A stretch of DNA of 64,000 nucleotides from Bemisia tabaci. Lineage: Eukaryota; Arthropoda; Insecta; Hemiptera; Aleyrodidae. The stretch lies in NCBI RefSeq assembly GCF_918797505.1, contig NC_092795.1, positions 33,219,131 through 33,283,130 on the forward strand, written 5' to 3'. Shown piece by piece: positions 23,901-35,900 of this stretch; position 1 is the stretch's first letter, and the number at the start of each line of letters is the position of its first letter. The translations under genes were made by a program, and so were the position numbers. The notes beneath the pieces were generated by a model. The model was not told where the DNA came from. It searched no databases and worked only from the letters and a program-made list of their open reading frames with translations.

Positions 23901-26900
23901 AATTTTAGAATACTATTGAATTTTACTCGAGATTTACAAAAATTGTCCTTTTCATGATGCTGTGTTCAAGGTCTCTTCAAACCTCCCTTAATCGTAATGT
24001 AAATAATGTGGGGCCTCTTAAGGAAAGGAGCAGTTTAAAGAAAGACATGAGATATATGTTTGACTAGCCGCTGTGGCTCGCTTCGCTCGCCTCGCGTCTA
24101 GCCGGGGGCTCCGCCCCCTGGACCCCCGGTCACTCGCTTCGCGAGTGACTTACGGCTCGCAAGCGAGCCGTATTCCGTGCCGTAAATGCAAAAAGATGAT
24201 AAAGTAATGTAATCCAATAAGAACTCTTCTGAATACATGAATACGAGAGGCATTCCTTCCTAAATTAGTTTACCTGTTTTCAGTTCCGTAATGATCTTCC
24301 TTGTAAATTTTCAAAAGAAAAACGAAATTACGCGAAATTGCCAAGAAGCATTATGGATAGTTTTCCTGTAAGGGATTTTTCTTCGGGGGGGGGGGGGGGC
24401 ATTAACTGTGAGTTAAATAAGGCGAAGTCCCTCCGGAATATGACAATGTAAGCCCTGCGCACTTGGTATTGGCCAGGAGGAGTAGCTCACTGGCGTCCTC
24501 CAGGACTCCAGCCAACACCACGCCAAAGCTACAGACTTAAACAATCATACGTCGGGTGGCGCCAGTAGTAGAGAAATTTAGGACTTAAGAAAAGAGACAA
24601 TTTCGAATGTTACATGAAAAAAAGCATCTCATGCATTTGGCCATCATATAAATGGATGTATTTTCAAATGAATTTCGCGCAAAAGTATGAACGAACGGGG
24701 TACAAAACGTATTACCTTATAAAAGAAGGATTTTCGGTTACTCGGCACTGACCGGCAAAATACATGTAAATTTGGAGTTACTCCTCCTAGTCGTTAGCTA
24801 CTCACTCAAGGAACATTCTGCGTAAAAAATTCGAGTGAATTGTTTGAATGTGTAAATTATTAGACTCATTAATTAGTATACGCACTAAAAAGAGACAAAC
24901 TTCATGCACAGGACGCAACAATCTCGCACATTTGCACCCAGAAAATATGAGTAGAAATTGTGTAGAACGTTTCTGGCGAAAACAGGTGTACAATAGCCTC
25001 GCACTGGGTTGGACACTAAAAAACCGAGGATATTCCGTAAAAAAAGAAAGGAAAGAAAGTATGAGTAGAAATTGCTAAATATCCATTCATCGACTGGCGC
25101 GGCCGCAAAAGAACGTATCTCGCGAATACAGAGGCAAAATAGTATCACTCAATATCGGACACTCACAAATCGGAACTGTTCCGTGAAAAAAGAAAGAAAA
25201 ATTGAGCAGATATTGTTAAGTACCCATTGATCAACTAACATAACCGTAAAAGAACGTATCCGACGAAAGCAGATGAGCGATGGGCAACCTCTCAAAAAGT
25301 CGCGAGATTTCGAAATCTAATCAGTGTTGCTCTCGAGATGCAGGATGCAGCTAAGTTGGCAGCGTACACGAATAGACTGATTTTCGGAGCAACTCAGAGG
25401 AAGCAATTCAAAGGAAGCAATTCAGTCCTGAAAACATTTTGTTTCCTGTTTTTTCCCACGGTTTTCCTTTGCTCTTCGATAAAGGTAGCTGATGTAGGGG
25501 TAACGGGAGGGACAAACATAATTCTGCATTGGTAAGGAAGAACACCGTATGAGTCTTCAGACGTTGCCAAATTTCCCCTGGAAAACCACTAAATTTCAGG
25601 AAAATTTTTGAAAATTTTGGATACTTTTGTTTTTAATTTGATCTAAAACGTCTGAATATTTCATGGGGAAAATATTCATAATTTTCCTCAAAAATAAACA
25701 TTTTATCAAAGAAAATTTGGCAACTCCCGAATGTTCATATGTCGTTCTTCCTTAGCACGGCAGAATTGCAAACACTACGCTTTAAAAAAGAGACCATTTT
25801 CGGTTTTCTTCAAAGTATTCGGACATAACTCCAATAAAAATACAATGAGAGGATTAGCGCGAGGTTTGGATGTCGCTCCCTGGTCGGAAAATCATGTTTT
25901 GACTCGTCTGCCGACAAAATCTCGTCAAAGCGTTCAAGAACAGCTGGGCCTGGACAGTCAGGAGACCAGGCGGCAGCAATAGATCTCAATTCGTCATCCT
26001 TTTTTCCCTTCCTGCTCGGCCTAGTGGAGCTCCAAAAAAATTGATGAAATTTCTCTCATCGGGTTCGATTTCAACTTTCTCAGTAAATTTACGCTCTGCT
26101 AAAAAAGTATATTACAATGAACTAAATTTCGTCGTGATATGTTGATAAGTAACGGAAATATCGTTCAGCAAGTTATAAATGCAGCAGTTGTGGTATCGAT
26201 CTTAGTGTACCGTAGAATCATGTATTTTCATTAGTTTGACCACCATTCTGCTCAAAATTTCACCGCGAATCGAAAAATATACACTGTAAAAACAATTTCC
26301 GAATGATAGAAAAAATTGCATTTTTATTGTCTTTAAATTTTGAGGGTCAGATTTTGTTTGGCATATGAGACAATAGGGCTGCGATCCCGTAGCGAGCAGT
26401 CTCGGGCTCGAGGGTTGTTAGACAAAAGGACGGGAAAACCCATGTCATCGCACCGCTTCGACAGTTTTATGGAACCACGTATCTGGGGCGGCTTCCTTTT
26501 ATTCAGACAGAGCAGTGCTGAGACTGAGTCCGAGTTTGACCTTCGGCGTTGGGTGAAGGCTGTGTAGTAGTAATATGGAGAGGGGTCTATTTGCATCTCT
26601 CAGCGGTTTACACAGATATGGCTGAAAAATTGGAAATTCTCATAGTTTTGCGAGCATCTAGGAGCTAGAAGCTTTCAATCGACCCAAAAATCGTAAAAAT
26701 CGCCCCGGTAGATCTCTCAAAATAGGCGTTACAACAGGAACATAACCAATTCCCGGGAACTTAAGGCCGGAGGGGGGTGGATTTGGCTTTAAGAGCGTCT
26801 CAGGAAGAAGAGTCTGAAAAATTTGGAAGTCTGACAATTTTGCGAGCATCTAGAAGCTAGGAGCTTGCGGTCGACCCAAAAATCGTAAAAATCGCCCCGG

Positions 26901-29900
26901 TAGATCTCTCAAATTAGGCGTTACAACGGAAACATACCGCAACTCTCGGAAACTTAAGGTCGGAGGGGGGTGGATTTGGCTTTAAAAGCGTCTTAAGCGA
27001 AAGAGGCTGAAAAATTTGGAAGTCTGAAAATTTTGCGGACATCGGGACGTCAAGGGCTTTAACCAGAGTCAAGCATCGTCGAAATCGGTCCGGTAGAACT
27101 CCAGAAATAAGCGTTACAGTGAAACCCCCAACGATGCTCCGCAGCCCGTGACAAAGACATACAATAATAACTATTTGAACAGCGAGCACCAAGGCTAATT
27201 TTCAGTACCACCAAAACGTTTCGGCTGAAAACTCACCCTCCTCAGTTGTATAAAAACAGTAAACATTTAGAAATCTATAAACTTAGTACTTGGATGTACC
27301 TTTCAAAGCGAGAAAAATGTTATCTGTTGCTGTCAGCATTTTTCTCGCCTTGAGAGGCACAGCCAAGAACTGAATTTTAGATTTTTAAAATTCGTACTGT
27401 TTTTATACTACTGAGGAAGGCTGAATTTTCAGCCGAAACGTTTTGGTGGTATTTATGTAAAAATTAGTCTTGTTACCCGCTGTTTAAATTGGTATTATTT
27501 AAAGAACAACTAAAAATACGGTCATTGGCAACATATTTGAAGCTTCAAATCGAGGCCATATTTTTTTTGATGTGACATGAAAGATTTTTCCAAAACCAGG
27601 TTATCTCATTTCTCACAAGGTATACCAATTTCTCGCAAGGTATACCAATTTCTCGCAAGGTATACTACACTCGTTTCCTTTGGATACTCGGTCGAATCGA
27701 AGACAAAACGAAAAAGCGGACGCAAAGCAAGCTGCGCGGGGCACTGGGCACGCGAGGGAGGGGGAGGCGGCGAGGCTGGCGCTGAAATCCGAAACGCAAG
27801 GTAAAACGTGAATTGATAGAGCGCCCGCCTCGAAAACTATTATTTACTTTACGTCCTAGACTTCTAGTCCAGCCTCTGAGAGGGAGGGGGGGGGGGGGGT
27901 GCACGCGGTCCGACTTGCGACATCTGAACGAAACTGCCAGATTTCTGCAGGAAAATAGAGGGATTAAGTAACGCGTAAATGCTCGAATTCGAAAGGCTGA
28001 ACGACTTCAACTGATAGCAGAGCTCATGTTAGGTGGGGTTTATTCCTGACTGCTACGCGGCCCGACCCACACCAGGCGCTCTGAGTCCTTGGGGACATCT
28101 CTGTTTGCTCTGATTTTTCATAGAGAAATAAATTTCGGCTTATGTTAAACACTGGAATTACCAGTCTGGGTCATGGAAGTTTCAATCATGAGGACCAAAC
28201 TGTGATTCAGGTAATCGAACAAACACACAGAGAAAATTTTCGCCGAATTCTCGAGAGGTGTTTTTTTTTTTTGGGGGGGGGGGTAATTTTTGAACATTTG
28301 AAATGGATGTTCTTTCATAATTTTTCCTCTCATTACAATAATTACCCTAGGTTGTGAGCCCGTAGCCCACGTTATGTTAAAAAATCAAGAAATGTCCACG
28401 CGGTAAACGTGTGATGACCTGTGAGACAGTTTTTAGCATTATATTTTCTTTCCTCCCATCCTACTTTTACACCGTGGTCACGTAACAAAATGAGGCTAAT
28501 CCGACATTTTCGTGACGAAAGTAGATAATTATCCGAGAGGTATCAATTCCGGATCATGAGACAAGGCGGCTTTTTGGAACTTTTTGCACCTCTGCTTTTA
28601 AAGTCGGTCAGCATTGCGTCTCGGGGGATTCTGACGACAACCGATCAATTAACGTCCCTAGGGGTCCGGTTTTCCAAGTTCTATGTAAAAAGTTTTGTTT
28701 AGCTTATTATTACTGGATCAAGACTTCTGAGGGGTTAAGAACAAGCGAGTGAAACGAGGAGGATACTTTCCTACCCATGCGTTTGAGTCACTGCAGAGGC
28801 GCAGCCGAAGAAGAGCGCTAAGCGAGTGAAACGAGGAGGATACTTTCCTACCCATGCGTTTGAGTCACTGCAGAGGCGCAGCCGAAGAAGAGCGCTATAC
28901 AAGCGAGTGAAACGAGGAGGATACTTTCCTACCCATGCGTTTGAGTCACTGCAGAGGCGCAGCCGAAGAGGAGCGCTAGCCAGCTGCATAATTGAGTACG
29001 GGAAATTCATGTTGCTTCTTGATCATTTAGTACGGCTCGTTTCAAACAACTTCCAAAGCCGTGCTCGAACTTCACCCAAAAACTTCAGGAACTATTCGGA
29101 GAGACCGTTTAAAACCACGGTGTCTAGTTTTCTTGGCAAAGCTCATTCCCTGGTTTTCAGGAGCTCATTCCCTGATGAGAAACCAAAGTTTTCTCCCACT
29201 TTCCCGGGATTTTCTTGGGGAAAAGAATATAATTTTCCAGAGTTTCAGATATGAATATCGATTTTAATTATCTTACAGCCATTTCTTTGGCTTACATTGA
29301 AAATTTTAAGTCAAAAGGTGTCCCTGATGTTATCTGGCCGATGAAAGAGATTCCCGGTTTCTGGAACAGATTCCCTGATTTTCCCGGTAAATTTTCATTC
29401 CCTGATGAATCCCGGCTTTTAAAAAAACTAGACACCATGCACTGGAGAAAAAAAAACACATTGGATCTAGAGTCCAGACTCTAAAAAACATCGACAAGAA
29501 AAAATACTCTTGATTCAATCAGATTTTTGCTTAAATCAAGAACCAAGCCTCTTAATTTGAGCGGATTTCCTTTTGATTTAAGCTAAAATCTGATTGAATC
29601 AGAGTATTTTTTCTTGTCAATGTTTTCAAGAGTCTGGACTCTAGATCCAATGTGTTTTTTTTCCAGTGCATGGTTTAAACTTAGGTAGCGTGTTGGATTT
29701 ATTGAGGCATTGACAATTTTTCCGCTGTGTGATGGGGCATACTTGGACGGATGACCTGACCCCCGGCACCTGTGTTAGGGCTTGGAGCTTGGGCTGATGA
29801 CTCAACTGAACTGGATCGGGACCTGGATCGTGCGCGGAATACGTGGCAGACGTTGCGTCGCGCGTCGCCAAGAGGCACGGGGTGGCCGTTCGCGGCGGGA

Positions 29901-32900
29901 GCATCGCCAACATCGGATGCGACAGCGACGACTTCATTTGTATGCGTGGCCGAGGGGGGCCGCCCGCCGCAATTCGTCGAGTCGTCTTCAGCACCGAAAC
30001 GCCGCCGCGCCGCCTTAACATCGTTGCCAACATACAGGGTGATCCCGGGTAAAACACCCAGACTGCAGGAGCGTATTCTAGAGCTTAAAATAAGACTTTT
30101 TTGTTGCAAATTGAGATTTCAATTTTTTTTTTAGATCATTTATGAATTCAGGGTATGAAAGTATAGGTGAGTACAAATGGACTGCATTTTGCAATTTGGA
30201 GCTATAAATTCTGGCTCATTTTGAAAAAAACACTTATGTGCATAGGAAAACTAATGGCACATACGTTGTTTTTAAACCGGGCCGAAATTTATACTTCCAA
30301 ATGGACCACTAGACAAGGTGCGAATTTAAGCAATCTAATACATGTTTCTTGACCAGAATTTCACGTAGAACACGATTCACGCAACGAAAATTACTGAAAC
30401 CAACTCCCAATGAAGATATTAACGTTTTTATTTCACATTGGTTACGAGGAATTTGAACTGCCCGCTCCCAAGAAACTCAAAGCTCCACGTGAGTCAAATT
30501 GCGCACTAAAACGGTTTCAGCAAGCTTCTCAACTCGAGCAATGTTCATTTCCCGCCATGTATTTTTCAAACTATAAGCAATTTGCTATAGCTGAGCCAAA
30601 GCTGTCAAGATTGAGGTTGCCAGATTTTTATATCGCAGAGACTGTCATGATAATGTTTAGCGCTCGATGTGAATTACGTAGAGCATTGAGTTTTCATGAG
30701 CGGGTGGTTTGAATTCACGCATCAAGAATCATTGAATATCTTCGTAAGAAGTTAATTTCGGTAATTTTCGTTGTGCGCATCGTGTTCTACGTAAAATTTT
30801 AGTTACGGAACATGTATCAGAATGCTGAAATTCGTTCCTTGTCTAGTGGTCCATTGCAAAATGCAGTCCAAATGTTCATGAGATTTGGTCGTGTTGAAAT
30901 ACCGTTCGTTCCGGGCTCAGAGGCCGAAAGTCTCGGGTGCTGGAGCCGTGGCTCCGATTACTCCGGGTGCTGCGCCCGGAACTTTCGGCCTCTAAGCCCG
31001 GAACGCGGACGGTATGTCTATAGTAAGTACGGTGTCTATAGTAAGTATCCCATAAGTACAAATTCCACGCGGCCGGAGTTTTTTTCTTCTTCTTCTTTTC
31101 TTTTCTTTTTTTTCTTTTCAGTGTACTGCTCATTTCAGTCACACGACAGTATTTTCCCACTTTCTCATGCCGGAAACTCTCAGCTCAATGGTCGATGGTC
31201 CATCTGGCGACAAGAGAGAGAGCAGCAGAACTTAACGGTCATGGTTGGAGGGGGAGGGGGGAGGGAAGGGGTGGAGCGTAAACGTCCGAACTCGTCATTG
31301 AGCAAGCGGCAGATATTGACGACGAGCCGCCGCACTATGGTCCGAATAGCCGGTTTAAGCGGCAATAAATCGAAAAAGTGAAGTTTGGAAAAAGTTAGAT
31401 TTTAAGAGGTAGATCGATAGTACATACTGTAGAGAAGACTCCTGTAAAATTTCACTTCGATTAAAGCACTAATAAAGATGTGACAAGCCTGGGAAGTGCG
31501 GCGCGCGGAGCACTTTATGAGTGCGATTCCAGTTACCGAGCGGCAGTGCTGTGTTTAAGGGCTTGTTTTCGTCGTTTCACCGTACCTGAAAGTGTTTGGG
31601 CACTTGATTCACAAAATACAAGATAAGTTTAAAATGTTTTATGCTGAAACTATTCTTTTTTATCATATCTAATGCTCTAGATTAACCCTTAGACATAGTC
31701 AGTTTTATCAATAAAATCGCAGAAGTAGGACCCAAAAAATATACTTAGCACCTCTGAGCACCTCGTAATTTTACTCGGAAGTTATTGTCATGACTCTAGA
31801 CTATCTTTTAGTCTAGTGGCAGAACCATAGTCCACCATAGCCTCAAGTTATTTCTCATGAAAAATGACGTTTTCGCGTTTCTTATCACTTACTACAATTA
31901 GCTATCATATGCCATTGACGATGACTTTTATCATGTTCCATTGTCATATTCTAGCAAATCGAATGCATTAGAGCCTAAATCTGCCCAGGCAGAATAATAC
32001 GAGTTGATGGGGTTGATCGGGACCAATTGAAACTTTGTGCTCAAGAACAGCAAAGAATCGCCTCGAGAGGCTACTTTGAGGCCCCGTAAAAGTTTTTTTT
32101 TTGACGTTTTAAGTGTTTCAAACATATAATCTATCAGTGTAGATATATGTTAGCATAAGTTTAGCTTGGCAGACGAAAACAAGTCTAAACGGTTGATCGG
32201 TGGGACTTGAAAGTAAGGCTCCCGAGCAATGAAATTGTCTTAGGAAGCCACTTTGAGGTCCCGTAAACGTTTTTTTTTTTACGTTTACCCATGTTTCAAA
32301 CAAATAATCTATCAAAATGGATATATTTAAGCTTAAGTTTCGCTTGGCAGACGAAAACAAGTTCAAACGGCTGATCGGTGGGACTTGAAAGTAGGCCTCT
32401 GGAGCCATGAAACGTAGAAGTATTATCCTGAGCTGTCTTTTTCAAGTTCCCTTGATAGTAGTGTTTGACGAGGCTCTACTTTTAGCTTCTTATAGTCCAT
32501 CCAATGTAAAATTAATTTTTAAACTTATAAAAAAAAAAAAAAAAATTCTACCGAGAATCGAACCCGGGACATCAAGAAGATGAGTGAGACGCGATGCCAA
32601 TTGCTCCACCGCTTCAACTCGGATTATGACCTCAATTTAAGGTTTGTGAACAAATTATTACCACAGTTATATAAAGTATAAAAATGTTAAAAATGGATTT
32701 TTCCTGAAGAATATTAGCATTTTTGCACTCAGCGACCCTAAAAACCCCTGAAAACTCATGTTGCGAGGTTTAAACATACGTATCTGATTTAATGCCGCTT
32801 AAACCGGCTATTCGGACCATAGTGCGCCGACTCACGTCATGGCAGCGACGTCAAACGTCATCGACCCCGAGTCGCGGCCGAAGCTCAACTTGCGAGCTGC

Positions 32901-35900
32901 TTGACGATCAACGGTTACGTCCATTCGTCCATCGCACCGCACGCTCATTTCCGGCGTTTGGCTCTTACCCGTGAGCTCCCGAGTCATCCACTGTGACGTC
33001 ATTCTTGAAATTTCCCGCCGGGCGGGATCCCATTGAAAGAATGTAATTTTTCTAGCTTTGACGGATACTTTGTAAGTCGCTTCAATCTTATGCTGTCCGT
33101 TCGGAGCCTACAGCTAACAGTAGACCAGAGGCGGATCTAGAAATTTGGCAACACCGGATTCCCTCGATTTAAACCTATGTTGATTAATCGATTCTTGTTG
33201 GAGCACCTGGCCCCTCCGAGAATCGATATATTTCCATAGGTTTAAATGGAGAAAAACAATGTTGCCAATTTGGTGGATCTGCCAATGCTGTAGACATTCT
33301 TTCATTAGTCTTTATCATTAAAGGAAACAGGCACATCCGTGGCTCTGGACTTTTTAAATCATTTTGAAAAAAAGGAAGAAAGAAGAATAAAAACGTTACG
33401 ACCATTGTTTCGCATTTAATCATTTGACAAAAACCAAAGGAGAATCCTTGTTTTAATATGTGTTGAACATAGTACATTCTTATCCCAAAATGGTATCATG
33501 TGCCAATATTCCGCAGTTATCACGGCCCCTCTTTTTCTTTGCTTTCATAAAACCTATTTACGTTCATTCAGTTCGTTCTTCTGGGGTTTGCAAAGAAATC
33601 CTCGACTAAGTTGAGAACGGGGCAGAATTTGCGTGATCTATCACGTTGTATACTTACACCGGTTGAACTTTAAGGATAAAGACAACTTGCAGAGCATAAA
33701 CATCGTTTTCAACAACTAGTAGCGGCACTAAAACGTCCGAGTTTATTAGTGTGACAAAATTGGATCAAGGCGAGACAAAACGGTTTGTGTGCGGCTAAGG
33801 TGACAATATCATACAGCAGTCTTCCAGTGATGACTCATACACGACGAAATGAGCGCCGAGCGACGGATGCTTAATGGTCCAGTTACACGATCAAATTGAG
33901 CCATCAAATTGAAGCTCTGATTGGTGGAGAAAGACTTGAGGTGAGGATGCGACCAATGAGAGGCCCAATTTGATCGTGTAACTGGACCTTGAAAATGAGA
34001 TTTGAGTGTCGGCAAACTCAATAGGGGGAAAATCCGTGAATTTTACAGAATACCCTAACGCAAAATTTCAATAATCGGCCCCGCTAACCTGATAATGTAA
34101 ATTCTCCGAGAGCTCGCGGTCAATCATGTATTCCAGCTAGGTCTGTATAGGGGACGATGTAGGTGAAGATCAGTGGCGTGGCGTGCTTCGCGATGTATCG
34201 ATTGTTATGCCATTTAAACCTATGGCCCTGGATAGACAATCAAATCCCCGAACCAATTCCGATCAAAGTAGCATCAAGTATGATCAAAGTGTCGGAAGTC
34301 ATCAGTCTTAAACTCATTAATTTGCTTCATTTAAAAATGAAAACTTGGCAGAAATGTTTCCTGAGGCAGGAAATTATGAATGGTGGCACTCCATTCTGAT
34401 CTTACTTGAACAAATAAATGCGGCCCGTCAAAATTTGATGGTAGATGGTGACCATCAGTCATCAGCATGTCTACTTTGGTCGGAATTGGTTCGGAATTTG
34501 ATCGTTTATCCATGGCTTAAGGTAAATAATCGATTATTAAGGTGTCCGCTGCCGCTGCGAACACCCTGTTAATCGATCCTTTTCTATAGGTTTAAATGGC
34601 AGATCAATCGATATACCGCGAAGCACGCCACGACACTGGTGGAGATTAGTGTTGATCCTCGAAAATGACTACAGAAAACATGATTGTCGGGTCTACGGGA
34701 CGTTTTGTCTCTCCGCAGGATCCCATTTTCATCTTGGACAAGAATCGCGAACCGCGCGAGACGTGGAGTCTCCGGTTTCAATTCGCTGAGCCCCCCATTC
34801 GACGGGTGAGGTGTAAAAAGCGAGGGGGCGGGGGCGACGTTCAAATGGAAAGGGAAGAAGGGGGTGGGGGCGGGGCGCGGGAATGGGCGATGCGGCATAC
34901 CGTCAACGACGTATTCAATTACTCGTTTATTACGCGTGCTTTGTTATCACACGTATCGCGGCCCGAGTGTTGTCGTTCAATACCGAAAAATCGCAATAAT
35001 CGTGCTATTCAGCCCTTTTCACGGAAAAAAATTAAATTACTGATTTAAAAATTCAATTGCTAAAAAAAGTGACTGCAATATTTCAACGTAGATTATACAA
35101 AAAAAAAAATACTGGGTACTTTAACCACTATTCACTATTGTAAGCTAATTTAACCACGAGTAAGAACCAAAGTGGTTAAAGTAGCATTTTTTGGGTAAAA
35201 TCTGCATTGAAACATTGCAGTCACTTTTTTTTAGCAATCGAATTGTTAAATCAGAATTTCCTGATGTTTTCGTTTTTTTCCTGAGAGATGACGTGATATT
35301 TTCTATTTTTGACAAACGGTAACCACCGTGTTGAGCCCATTCACTTGTTCGCGATTTTTTCGCACACGGCGGCATGGCAGCGGGGGACAGATTGACGGTC
35401 GGAGCGGGCTGTCAAGTCACAGAGGGCCCCCCCCCCCATGATGGGGAGGGGGGGGTTGATCACTGGCGGTGGGCGCGCGCCGCTGAAAAGCAGCGGGGTC
35501 CGTTGCGGTGTCGCGGCGCAAGCTTGACTTTTGAACTTTAGTGGACGGGCACACGGTGACCACCAAAGCGCGCGACACACCGCCATGTTTGATTCAGGGA
35601 CTCGTCTCCTGCTGGGACCGAAACAGGGCGAGAAGTTTTTTACTTTCTCGCTACCCTAGGGTAGAGGAAGTATTGTCATCCTACAAGGGGGGGGGGGGAG
35701 TTGAAATTTCATCATTTCTAGACGTTTTAAGGTCCCAGGAGACAAAATAACCATACTTGAGTGCGTCCGTCTGTCCGGCGTCCCCCAAATCTGTGTACAG
35801 CGATATCTCAGAATCCATCTGTTCGATTTCATTCAAAATTTGCAGAGAACACCATATCTATGGTCTCCTTATGCACTTGGAACGATTTTGGGGTACGCTA

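Larger units (their letters stand above)
22360..24025. repeat. Diverged direct repeat pair 22360-22440 and 23946-24025
   Basis: Both copies contain gtccttttcatga, aacctccct and aaggaaagga in the same order. Between them are a repeat at 22795-22925 and a MITE at 23156-23407. The remainder is unassigned intron DNA. Confidence 0.5.
31324..32833. mobile_element. 1.5-kb element bounded by inverted repeats, with inner tandem array and tRNA-like unit
   Basis: The left end cgcactatggtccgaatagc, continuing ggtttaagcggcattaaat-like, is mirrored at 32790-32826 (gccgcttaaaccggctattc, ggaccatagtgcg). About 45 bp pair. It holds the tandem units at 31950-32415 and the tRNA-like sequence at 32544-32617. No transposase frame is present. 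Confidence 0.65.

Noticed and set aside
30812..31381. 189-codon plus-strand frame
   Set aside because: It runs across the ends of three different repeats, with Ser/Phe-rich low complexity and no domain.
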